From positions 1 through 12,348 of the forward strand of contig CAOKRZ010000022.1 in assembly GCA_948471335.1 (NCBI GenBank): DNA of 12,348 nucleotides, in the 5' to 3' direction. Shown here piece by piece: positions 7,287 through 12,348 of this stretch (the stretch's first letter is position 1; every line of letters starts with the position of its first letter). A program made the translations under genes and the position numbers. The stretch is from an uncultured Christensenella sp. GTDB lineage: Bacteria > Bacillota > Clostridia > Christensenellales > UBA1242. The notes beneath the pieces were generated by a model. That model was not told the origin of the DNA and did not search any database. It worked only from the letters and a program-made list of their open reading frames with translations.

Positions 7287-7382
7287 TTAGTTTCCCCTTG
7301 ATAATATTTCATAGAAGTTATTGCCAACATTGGCAAAAAGTATAAATAAATTTATTTTTTTCAAAAATTTATTTTCCGACAT
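7287..7382 (-). CDS. Possible 31-residue leader ORF before secD
   Basis: Between the secD promoter and secD an ATG at 7382 opens 31 codons, ending at TAA (7289-7287) beside the secD ribosome binding site. The predicted peptide starts MSENKFLKK, continues with a hydrophobic stretch INLFILFANVG (10-20) and ends in NNFYEILSRGN. The ATG lies only five bases after the -10 hexamer, so a transcript would be leaderless or nearly so, and there is no ribosome binding site. Arrest peptides that sense export activity are known before secDF in other bacteria (VemP in Vibrio, ApdA and ApdP elsewhere). This one has a positively charged start and a hydrophobic core but no RAPP-type motif. A chance open frame in AT-rich DNA is a real alternative. 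Confidence 0.25.
   Translation of the reverse strand: MSENKFLKKINLFILFANVGNNFYEILSRGN
7321..7374 (-). repeat. Two inverted repeats in the secD leader
   Basis: AAATAAATTT and AAATTTATTT (7374-7365 and 7353-7344) are perfect ten-base arms around an 11-base loop. Just downstream TTGCCAA TG TTGGCAA (7336-7321) is a perfect seven-base inverted repeat. Both lie between the promoter and secD. They could be RNA hairpins in the leader, or the second could be a protein operator. No T-tract follows the second hairpin, so it is not an ordinary terminator. Confidence 0.6.
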
Positions 7383-7387
7383 GAGAT

Positions 7388-7416
7388 ATTATAAGAAAAT
7401 AAAGGGCAACTGTCAA
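7388..7416 (-). promoter_or_regulatory. Perfect sigma-A promoter of secDF
   Basis: TTGACA (7416-7411) and TATAAT (7393-7388) on the minus strand are separated by 17 bases, an exact consensus match. It lies just past the stop codon of the YrzE-type gene, so secDF forms its own strongly transcribed unit. The start should be near 7381. Confidence 0.88.
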
Positions 7417-7429
7417 TTGTTTTGAACAT

Positions 7430-7861
7430 TTAGTTGGAAGTTTTTTTGATATTAACGCAGATTATTCCGCAAATCGCGCCCATTACTCCTCCAAAAAGGA
7501 TGTCATTTAAAAGTCTTTTGTCAAAAGTGAAGCTTCCATCCAAAATGCTGAAAGTCAAAAATGCAACAATTGTGTAAATAAGCCCAATCAAAAGTCCGCT
7601 GACAAGCCCCATTTCTTTTGACTTTTTAAGACCTATAAACACGCCCATAAAAACGCTGACACCTTTTATCACTTGATTGACTGGATTTATTGCGCTTTCT
7701 GGAATGTTTGTAAACTTTAAAATAAAAGCAAAAATCAAAATGCCAACAAGAGTGAAACATAAGGAAATCAAGCTGCCCTTAATGATTGAGCGAATTATCT
7801 TGTTTCCGCCCTCGCTTCTTTCTCTTTTCGCTTTTCTAACTTTTTTAACTTTCGCTTTCAT
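7430..7861 (-). CDS. TIGR04086/YrzE family four-helix membrane protein
   Basis: This 143-residue protein resembles the small Firmicute membrane proteins of the TIGR04086 family (B. subtilis YrzE), which are often encoded between yajC and secDF, as here. The first 22 residues are strongly basic (Lys/Arg-rich, cytoplasmic by the positive-inside rule). Four hydrophobic helices follow at about 29-51, 60-78, 84-107 and 118-137. The helices are rich in Gly and Ile (GLVSGLLIGLIYTIVAF, 85-101; GGVMGAICGIICV, 124-136), and the protein ends in a short basic tail. GGAGGGG lies just before the ATG. The function of the family is not established; the conserved position suggests a link to export or membrane protein insertion. 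A terminator separates it from yajC and I see no clear promoter of its own, so read-through or a weak promoter must drive it. Confidence 0.8.
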   Translation of the reverse strand: MKAKVKKVRKAKRERSEGGNKIIRSIIKGSLISLCFTLVGILIFAFILKFTNIPESAINPVNQVIKGVSVFMGVFIGLKKSKEMGLVSGLLIGLIYTIVAFLTFSILDGSFTFDKRLLNDILFGGVMGAICGIICVNIKKTSN

Positions 7862-7931
7862 TTCCCCTCCACATACTTTTTCAATATCTAAAAATATGTT
7901 TGAAAAGAAAGAAATATGTTATTTGTTAAAT

Positions 7932-7962
7932 AAAAAAAAGTGACTAGATAATCACTTCTTTT
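7932..7962 (-). terminator. Intrinsic terminator at the end of yajC
   Basis: AAGTGA (7957-7952) and TCACTT (7943-7938) pair around an eight-base loop on the minus strand, with A residues before and eight T residues (7939-7932) after. The yajC stop codon TGA is part of the first arm, so translation to the end of yajC could weaken the hairpin and allow some read-through into the next gene. Confidence 0.78.
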
Positions 7963-8425
7963 TTGATTTAGGTTTTTTGCCACTCACTTGAGCTTCAATG
8001 TCAGCTGCTGTGTTTGAATCTGAAGAGATAAGTTCGTCAGTCTTGATTTCTTCCTTAGCTTCGATTTCTTCTTTCTTAGGTTCAGCTTTGGTTTCTTTCT
8101 TGCCTTCAACCTTTGCTTCAACAGCGGCAGTTTTGTCTTCTTCCTTGAAAACATTGTAAATCGCGAAAGCGTCAACTGAAATGTATCCTTTCTTCTTATC
8201 AGTTCCTGTTTCGATTGTCACAATTTTCTTTTCGCCTTCAAGTTGCATGTCAACGATAGTGCCATAAACGCCACTTGTTGTTAAAACTTTATCTCCTTTC
8301 TTGAGTGAGTTTGCCTGATCGTTAAGCTTTTGGCTTTCTTTTTTATTTCTTGCTGAAACAAGAATTGGATAAACAATAACCAGCACAAGCACCAAAACAA
8401 TCAAAATAATTTGTGTTGTTCCCAT
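7952..8425 (-). CDS. yajC: Preprotein translocase subunit YajC with long charged tail
   Basis: YajC is a small single-span membrane protein that co-purifies with SecDF and supports protein export. Here it has 157 residues. A hydrophobic helix (about 4-24, IILIVLVLVLVIVYPILV) is followed by basic residues and the conserved soluble domain: KGDKVLTTSGVYGTIVDM (43-60), a strand with IVTIETG, and an Ile-rich end near 95. Typical YajC proteins end at 85-110 residues. This one adds about 60 residues of alternating Lys/Glu/Ala, probably disordered and cytoplasmic. GGAGGTAA precedes the ATG. It follows a 24-codon membrane peptide gene by 14 bases and ends at a terminator. Identification is secure; the tail has no assigned role. 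Confidence 0.93.
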   Translation of the reverse strand: MGTTQIILIVLVLVLVIVYPILVSARNKKESQKLNDQANSLKKGDKVLTTSGVYGTIVDMQLEGEKKIVTIETGTDKKKGYISVDAFAIYNVFKEEDKTAAVEAKVEGKKETKAEPKKEEIEAKEEIKTDELISSDSNTAADIEAQVSGKKPKSKKK

Positions 8426-8439
8426 TTATTTTACCTCCG

Positions 8440-8514
8440 TTATTTTTTCAATACAAATAAGAATAAAAATGTAAAGAAAATGACTGCAACTGCAAGGATA
8501 ATCGTATTCGCCAT
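8440..8514 (-). CDS. 24-residue membrane microprotein upstream of yajC
   Basis: ATG at 8514 opens 24 codons ending in TAA (8442-8440). GGAGGTG lies directly before it with good spacing, as strong a site as those of the neighbouring Sec genes. The peptide begins MANTIILAVAVIFF, continues TFLFLFVL and ends in two lysines: an almost purely hydrophobic single helix (about 4-22) with a basic C-terminus, so the N-terminus is probably outside. Its stop lies 14 bases before yajC, which starts with a similar hydrophobic helix, so the two are very likely co-translated. It has no polar domain and cannot be an enzyme. A role as a small partner of the Sec holotranslocon is inference from position. A frame broken off the yajC start is unlikely because both have their own ribosome binding sites. 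I do not recognise a named family. Confidence 0.72.
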   Translation of the reverse strand: MANTIILAVAVIFFTFLFLFVLKK

Positions 8515-8524
8515 TTCACCTCCA

Positions 8525-8552
8525 AGTTTAACATAGTTTTTGATCTTTTCAA
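8525..8552 (-). promoter_or_regulatory. Weak candidate promoter for microprotein-yajC
   Basis: TTGAAA (8552-8547) and TAAACT (8530-8525) are 16 bases apart, with TG before the -10 (TGTTAAACT). The transcript would begin near 8518, on top of the ribosome binding site, which argues against it. Without it the microprotein and yajC would depend on read-through from thrS, since no terminator is visible after thrS. Confidence 0.3.
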
Positions 8553-8553
8553 A

Positions 8554-8566
8554 GCGATTTAATCGC
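8554..8566. repeat. Inverted repeat between thrS and the microprotein gene
   Basis: GCGATT T AATCGC is a perfect six-base inverted repeat with a single central base. There is no T-tract on either side, so it is not a terminator. It could be a small operator or an mRNA hairpin in the leader of the microprotein-yajC transcript. A second short pairing, GTCAA-AAA-TTGAC, lies nearer thrS (about 8603-8615). Confidence 0.4.
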
Positions 8567-8621
8567 CTAAAAGAAAATTTATTTGTTTTTTAAGTGTATA
8601 TCGTCAATTTTTGACAAGATT

Positions 8622-10391
8622 TTAGATTTTCTTAGTCCTGATCTCTTCGTCAAGTCTTGCGATAAAGTCGTCGAGCCTAAGTCCGCTCTTGTTTTCAAAT
8701 CCGCGTCCGCGAATTGAGATTGTCGCAGTTTTTTCTTCTTCGTCACCAACAATGATAAGGTAAGGAAGTTTCATACTCATCGCTTCTCTGATCTTATATC
8801 CAATCTTCTCATTTCTGTTGTCGCACTCAACCCTAAGTCCGTGTTCTTTAAGAATAGCCGTGATCTTTTCAGCATAGTCATTTGATCTTTCAGTAAGCGT
8901 AAGCACTCTCACCTGCTCAGGCGCAAGCCAAAGTGGAAAGGCTCCGGCATATTTTTCAATAAGGTAAGCAAGAGTTCTCTCATAGCAACCGATGCTTGTT
9001 CTATGAATGATGTAAGGAGTCTTCTTTTCTCCGTCTTTATCAGTGTATTCCATTCCAAATTTTTGAGCAAGCATTTGATCGATTTGAATTGTGATAAGAG
9101 TGTCTTCCTTGCCAAATACATTTTTGATTTGAATATCAAGTTTTGGTCCATAGAATGCGGCTTCGCCAATTCCAATTTCATAAGGAACTTCAAGATGGTC
9201 AAGAATTTTTTGCATCGAAGCTTGAGCTTTTTCCCATTGCTCTGTTGTTCCTTCATATTTTGCGCGATTGTTTGGATCCCATTGAGAGAATCTGTATGAA
9301 GCATCTTCATAAAGTCCCAAAGTTTTAAGCATATAGATTGCAAGCTCAAGGCATTTCTTGAACTCTTCTTCCATTTGTTCAGGTGTGCATATGAGGTGAC
9401 CTTCAGAAATTGTAAACTGACGCACTCTGATAAGTCCATGCATTTCCCCGCTTGCTTCATTTCTGAAAAGTGTTGATGTTTCGTTGTAACGAAGCGGAAG
9501 GTCTTTGTATGAACGCGCTTTGTTAAGATAAGCTTGATACTGGAATGGGCAAGTCATAGGACGAAGCGCGAAAACTTCCTTGTCCTTTTCTTCGTCGCCA
9601 AGCACAAACATGCCATCTTTATAGTGATCCCAGTGTCCAGAGATTTTGTACAAGTCACTCTTTGCCATAAAAGGAGTTTTTGTTAAAAGCCAGCCGCGCT
9701 TTTCTTCTTCATCTTCAACAAATCTTTGAAGAATTTGAATGATTCTAGCGCCTCTTGGCAAAAGAATTGGAAGGCCTTGACCTACATAGTCAACAGTTGT
9801 GAAAAGTTCAAGCTCACGACCAAGTTTGTTGTGGTCGCGTTTTCTTGCGTCTTCCATTTTTGCGATGTATTCACTTAAGTCTTTCTTTGTCTTGAATGCG
9901 TAGGCGTAAATGCGTTGAAGCATTTTGTTCTTTTCGTTTCCTCTCCAGTAAGCACCGTTTACGCTGTGAATCTTATAGCCATAGTTTTGCAAATTTCTTG
10001 TACTTTCCACGTGAGGACCTCTGCAAAGGTCAAAAAAGTCATCGCCTGTGTAATATAAGGAAACTTCTTCCCCTTTTGGAAGCTCATTGATAATTTCAGT
10101 TTTATAAACGTTCCCAGCAAAAAGCTTAAGAGCCTCTTCTTTTGAAACAACTTTTCTTGTGAAGCTTTCGCCTTTATTGATGATCTCTTTCATCTTGTTT
10201 TCAATAGCAGCGTATTCGTCTTGCGTGATTGAATGAGCAAGATCTATGTCATAATAGAATCCGTCTTCAATTGCTGGCCCGATTGTCAGCTTCGCTTCTG
10301 GATAGATTGACATAACTGCTTTTGCAAGCACGTGAGCAAGTGAGTGTCTTGCCTTTTCAAGCTCTTCATCTTTCTTATTTTCAATTTTCAT
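8622..10391 (-). CDS. thrS: Threonyl-tRNA synthetase without TGS domain
   Basis: ThrRS attaches threonine to tRNA-Thr in the cytoplasm and removes mischarged serine. The 589 residues begin directly with the editing domain: HSLAH (16-20, the HxxxH motif), GFYYDID (44-50) and DLCRGPH (121-127) supply the editing-site residues. The class II catalytic core follows with motif 2 around FRNEASGEMHGLIRVRQF (309-326), motif 3 around GCYERTLAYLIE (468-479), and probable zinc ligands Cys281, His332 and His463. The anticodon-binding domain covers about 490-589. The usual N-terminal TGS domain of about 60 residues is missing, which explains the length against about 640 normally. The loss is real: AAGGAGG sits directly before this ATG and the T-box terminator lies just upstream. 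Motif 3 has Cys469 where Ser is usual. Expression is controlled by the T-box leader. Confidence 0.97.
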   Translation of the reverse strand: MKIENKKDEELEKARHSLAHVLAKAVMSIYPEAKLTIGPAIEDGFYYDIDLAHSITQDEYAAIENKMKEIINKGESFTRKVVSKEEALKLFAGNVYKTEIINELPKGEEVSLYYTGDDFFDLCRGPHVESTRNLQNYGYKIHSVNGAYWRGNEKNKMLQRIYAYAFKTKKDLSEYIAKMEDARKRDHNKLGRELELFTTVDYVGQGLPILLPRGARIIQILQRFVEDEEEKRGWLLTKTPFMAKSDLYKISGHWDHYKDGMFVLGDEEKDKEVFALRPMTCPFQYQAYLNKARSYKDLPLRYNETSTLFRNEASGEMHGLIRVRQFTISEGHLICTPEQMEEEFKKCLELAIYMLKTLGLYEDASYRFSQWDPNNRAKYEGTTEQWEKAQASMQKILDHLEVPYEIGIGEAAFYGPKLDIQIKNVFGKEDTLITIQIDQMLAQKFGMEYTDKDGEKKTPYIIHRTSIGCYERTLAYLIEKYAGAFPLWLAPEQVRVLTLTERSNDYAEKITAILKEHGLRVECDNRNEKIGYKIREAMSMKLPYLIIVGDEEEKTATISIRGRGFENKSGLRLDDFIARLDEEIRTKKI

Positions 10392-10399
10392 AATTTCCT

Positions 10400-10421
10400 C
10401 CTTAAAAGGTGCTTAAAGCAC
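10400..10421 (-). promoter_or_regulatory. Short hairpins over the thrS ribosome binding site
   Basis: After the T-box terminator, GTGCTT T AAGCAC (10421-10409) forms a small hairpin. CCTTTTAAGG (10409-10400) then pairs the AAGG of the ribosome binding site with the CCTT just before it. This could limit initiation on thrS, but the second pairing is short and AT-rich in its loop, so any effect may be small. Confidence 0.35.
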
Positions 10422-10450
10422 AAAAAAATCCTTAAGAAAACTCTTAAGGA
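10422..10450 (-). terminator. Regulated terminator of the thrS T-box
   Basis: TCCTTAAGA GTTT TCTTAAGGA (10450-10429) forms a nine-base stem with a four-base loop, followed by seven T residues (10428-10422) on the minus strand. Its first arm, CCTTA, can pair instead with TAAGG of the T-box sequence to build the antiterminator when uncharged tRNA is bound. Confidence 0.9.
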
Positions 10451-10622
10451 CGACTAAACAAAATAACCGCGGTTCCACCTTAATTGCATATAAAATGCCA
10501 CTTAATTTTTTTTGCCTTCATCGCAAGAAGTGGTTTCGCATTTCACCCTAGTCAAGGTTTTTCACCAGCCAACCTTTCTCTGTGCACATTAAGTGACGCT
10601 ACTTGTCTTCTGCTCTTGCATT
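10422..10622 (-). ncRNA. T-box leader, threonine-specific
   Basis: The minus-strand leader between the thrS promoter and thrS has the marks of a T-box. The T-box sequence AAGGTGGAACCGCGG is at 10481-10467. An AGTA box is at 10603-10600 and a GGCTGGTGAAAAACC-type distal stem I follows. GCAAG near the 5' end pairs with CTTGC near 10523 to close stem I. The specifier appears to be ACC (10534-10532), a threonine codon followed by A and placed just before the closing helix, which matches the gene. TGGA in the T-box would bind a tRNA acceptor end UCCA. The terminator lies downstream. When threonine is scarce, uncharged tRNA-Thr stabilises the antiterminator and thrS is read. Boundaries are approximate. 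Confidence 0.93.
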
Positions 10623-10628
10623 AGTCAT

Positions 10629-10657
10629 ATATTAACATTTTGTAAAAATATAGTCAA
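10629..10657 (-). promoter_or_regulatory. thrS promoter with extended -10
   Basis: TTGACT (10657-10652) and TAATAT (10634-10629) on the minus strand are 17 bases apart, with TGT directly before the -10. It starts only seven bases after the ytxC stop codon. The transcript begins near 10622 at the T-box. No terminator separates ytxC, so ytxC transcripts would also pass through the T-box. Confidence 0.82.
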
Positions 10658-10663
10658 GCATTT

Positions 10664-11425
10664 TTAAAATTTTTTCATTAAAGTTTTGTCGCTGTGTATA
10701 CTCACTCTTTCGTCGAATATTTTCCCAAGAAGATCAACCGCTTTGTTGTTTGATGTGCAATAGAGGTTGATTTTTTGTGGTGCAAGGTCAATGATTGAAG
10801 AGACAAGCCCTTCTTCATTGAATGTGACATTGTTGTAAGTTGTATCGCCTTCATCTTCAAGAAGGATTTTGAATCCGTCTTCATTTTCAACTACGCTGAC
10901 TTCTTCTTCGCAAATTTCTATGTTGTCGATGAGAAACTTCAGTAGATCCAAAAAGGCATCGTTGCTTATAAGATACACCCTGTTTTCGTTTGCAAGAGAG
11001 ACAAGCTCAGTCCATTTTGCTTTAAGTGCGCCAAGTCTAAACTCATAAAAGCTGTCAAGAAAAAGCGAATGGCCAATCTCCAAATTTTTCAAGACTAAAA
11101 ACTTATCCGTCTCACGATCAAAATTTAAAAGTGCTTTTTTAAAAGCAGTCATTCCAATCTTATCATGCATTGGAATTTTAAGATTCTTTTCAAGAAAAGC
11201 ATATTTAAAGTCTGTGCAAATGATTTGAGTCACAAGCCTTTCGATGACGCGCTGAGCTTCCCCGCAAAAGCTTTCTTCGACAGCCATTAAAATTGAGGTA
11301 TAGCCATTTTCTTCATGTGACGTTACAATTCCATTCATATATAAACAGCTTTTACTTATGTTTTCAATAAAAAACTGAACTATTCTTTCTCTATCCGACC
11401 TGACATTTAAGGAAAATTCCCACAT
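10664..11425 (-). CDS. ytxC: YtxC family protein (putative sporulation protein)
   Basis: The 253-residue protein resembles YtxC, a Firmicute family of unknown biochemical role annotated as sporulation-linked, and sits directly before thrS as in Bacillus and many Clostridia. Two regions carry the likeness. One is FYEFRLGALKAKWTELVSLA near 125-144, where the family has an F-R-L motif followed by a long helix. The other is EGLVSSIIDLAPQKINLYCT near the C-terminus, which matches the family's conserved D/E-x-L-x-S-x-I-x-x-L-A-P-x-K-I block. No signal peptide or membrane span is seen, so it is probably cytoplasmic. AAAGGAG precedes the ATG by five bases. A candidate promoter lies upstream, and the thrS promoter starts almost at its stop codon. 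The match is from remembered family features and is good but not checked. Presence of the gene does not prove the organism sporulates. Confidence 0.82.
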   Translation of the reverse strand: MWEFSLNVRSDRERIVQFFIENISKSCLYMNGIVTSHEENGYTSILMAVEESFCGEAQRVIERLVTQIICTDFKYAFLEKNLKIPMHDKIGMTAFKKALLNFDRETDKFLVLKNLEIGHSLFLDSFYEFRLGALKAKWTELVSLANENRVYLISNDAFLDLLKFLIDNIEICEEEVSVVENEDGFKILLEDEGDTTYNNVTFNEEGLVSSIIDLAPQKINLYCTSNNKAVDLLGKIFDERVSIHSDKTLMKKF

Positions 11426-11445
11426 ACAAACTCCTTTCCAAAGAT

Positions 11446-11475
11446 ATTCTATGCAGGGGTTTTAAAAATACTCAA
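11446..11475 (-). promoter_or_regulatory. Candidate ytxC promoter
   Basis: TTGAGT (11475-11470) and TAGAAT (11451-11446) on the minus strand are 18 bases apart. The match is moderate and the spacing slightly long. The transcript would start near 11439 and carry the AAAGGAG site. Confidence 0.5.
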
Positions 11476-11512
11476 AAAAAATTCTACTTTTTCAAGTTTA
11501 ACTTTAAATAAT

Positions 11513-11541
11513 TTGACAAATAAAAGAAAAATATTGATAAT
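11513..11541 (+). promoter_or_regulatory. Promoter of the lipoprotein gene
   Basis: TTGACA (11513-11518) and GATAAT (11536-11541) on the plus strand are 17 bases apart: a perfect -35 and a one-mismatch -10. Transcription would start near 11548, a few bases before the GAGGTG ribosome binding site. It diverges from the ytxC promoter without overlapping it. Confidence 0.7.
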
Positions 11542-11559
11542 ACTATAAACGAGGTGTTT

Positions 11560-12300
11560 ATGAAAAATGTCAAAAAATACGCTCTTGCTTCCCTGCTTTT
11601 AGTTCCCGCCCTTATGTTTGCTGGCTGCAACGACAGCAAAAGTTATTCAGTTATAACTCGTTCAAGCAGTGAAATTTTGGGAACGGCAATTGGAGGCAGT
11701 CAAAGTGCGATAAAAGAAGGAAGCAAAGTTTCTCTTTCTGCTTTTGCAACTGCTGAGAACTCTGAGTTTCTTTGCTGGGTGCAAAATTCAAGCAAGATCA
11801 TCTCAACAGAAGCCCAAACAGAAATCAAGGTTTCAGAGGCGACAAGTGGAGTTTACACTGCTGTGTTCAGCGAGCCAAGCCCAGATACTATGACGTATGC
11901 AATGGCATCAAACATTTATATCGACGCTGAAGGCATTGCAAGTGCTTCTTTTACGACAATGTACAGTTCTCATGAAAATATAGCAAGCTATCGCACTCTT
12001 TCGTCAGGGACTTTCAATAATTCTTCATCTAACAATATAAAAGGAGCTGATGTATTCTATTTCGGCAATGGTGAAACTCAAAACAAATTCTCATTCAAAG
12101 TAGTCATTGAAAATGTGACATACGTTTCAAACAACATTGTTGCCAACTTTGGCGAAATTGTTTTTGACGAAGTGGTTGATAACTCAGCCTTTGACGCAAA
12201 CGGACAAATGGTGCTTTCAAAAGCTTACACAATTGATCCAGCATCGCCACAGATAACAATCAACCTCACGCTATCAAAGCTGACAGCAGATCTAATATAA
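11560..12300 (+). CDS. Surface lipoprotein with InlB B-repeat-like domain
   Basis: The 246-residue protein begins with a lipoprotein signal: a basic N-terminus (MKNVKKYA), a hydrophobic core and the lipobox-like FAGC, so Cys23 would be lipidated and the protein anchored outside the membrane. Phe at -3 is less usual than Leu. Residues about 38-105 read like a divergent InlB B-repeat (Flg_new) domain: GTAIGGSQSAIKEGSKVSLS, then FLCW with the typical Trp (73), ending TAVFSE. The rest (112-246) is Ser/Asn/Thr-rich and beta-like, with no motif I recognise. I chose ATG at 11560 because GAGGTG (11551-11556) is its ribosome binding site; an in-frame GTG at 11554 lies inside that site. It is the only plus-strand gene, stands alone with its own promoter and terminator, and diverges from ytxC. 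Its substrate or partner cannot be told from the sequence. Confidence 0.88.
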   Translation: MKNVKKYALASLLLVPALMFAGCNDSKSYSVITRSSSEILGTAIGGSQSAIKEGSKVSLSAFATAENSEFLCWVQNSSKIISTEAQTEIKVSEATSGVYTAVFSEPSPDTMTYAMASNIYIDAEGIASASFTTMYSSHENIASYRTLSSGTFNNSSSNNIKGADVFYFGNGETQNKFSFKVVIENVTYVSNNIVANFGEIVFDEVVDNSAFDANGQMVLSKAYTIDPASPQITINLTLSKLTADLI

Positions 12301-12305
12301 AAAAC

Positions 12306-12335
12306 AAAAAAAGGTGTCAATAATCACCTTTTTTT
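12306..12335 (+). terminator. Intrinsic terminator of the lipoprotein gene
   Basis: GGTG (12313-12316) and CACC (12325-12328) pair around an eight-base loop. Seven A residues before and seven T residues after extend the stem and supply the T-tract. It starts a few bases past the stop codon. The symmetrical flanks suggest it may also work on the opposite strand. Confidence 0.85.
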
Positions 12336-12348
12336 ATTTAGTTGAAAA

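Noticed and set aside
8603..8622. Terminator after thrS
   Set aside because: A short GTCAA/TTGAC pairing exists, but there is no T-tract and the stem is weak, so I do not call a terminator.
8909..9460. Minus-strand off-frame run of 183 codons and plus-strand frames inside thrS
   Set aside because: They overlap the catalytic core of a well conserved thrS, have no family likeness and no ribosome binding site.
11554..11559. GTG at 11554 as start of the lipoprotein
   Set aside because: It lies inside the GAGGTG ribosome binding site; ATG at 11560 has correct spacing and gives a normal lipoprotein signal.
1..12348. CRISPR array, insertion sequence, tRNA gene or prophage genes
   Set aside because: I saw no regularly spaced repeats, transposase, integrase, phage gene or tRNA cloverleaf while reading both strands.

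Overview
The window looks like a chromosomal segment of a low-G+C Gram-positive bacterium, most likely an uncultured member of the Clostridia (Bacillota). The signs are strong AGGAGG-type ribosome binding sites, sigma-A promoters close to consensus, a T-box leader on thrS, and the Firmicute marker families YtxC and TIGR04086/YrzE next to thrS and the Sec genes. TGA is used as a stop (secD, yajC), so the code is the standard one and not that of Mycoplasma. I see no insertion sequence, prophage, CRISPR array or tRNA/rRNA gene. The lineage is inferred from gene families and style, not from a search.

Layout. Everything from 1 to 11425 is encoded on the minus strand, so transcription runs from high to low coordinates. 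Only the last gene is on the plus strand. Reading in the direction of transcription: ytxC (11425-10664), then a threonine T-box leader and thrS (10391-8622), then a 24-codon membrane microprotein (8514-8440) directly before yajC (8425-7952) and a terminator. Next come the TIGR04086/YrzE-type membrane protein (7861-7430), then a perfect-consensus promoter with a 105-nt leader, secD and secF (translationally coupled by a 4-base overlap) and a terminator. A 128-residue unknown gene with its own promoter and terminator follows. The rpsB promoter is embedded in that terminator and leads into a long structured leader, rpsB, tsf and a terminator. Last is a very long unknown gene that leaves the window at position 1. 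On the plus strand, a lipoprotein with an InlB-like repeat domain (11560-12300) diverges from ytxC and ends in a terminator.

How it works together. The centre is a protein-export block. SecD and SecF use the ion gradient to help pull proteins through SecYEG, YajC is their small partner, and the YrzE-type protein and the new microprotein sit in the same cluster. ThrRS, S2 and EF-Ts are translation genes, each with its own leader control (T-box for thrS, a probable S2 leader for rpsB). Promoters, hairpins and terminators cut the minus strand into at least five transcription units.

Most worth a second look: the 24-residue microprotein upstream of yajC; a possible 31-codon leader ORF between the secD promoter and secD; an Asp-to-Asn change at the SecF proton-relay position; ThrRS with no TGS domain; a Cys/His cluster in S2; and the 827+ residue unknown protein driven by a perfect promoter.
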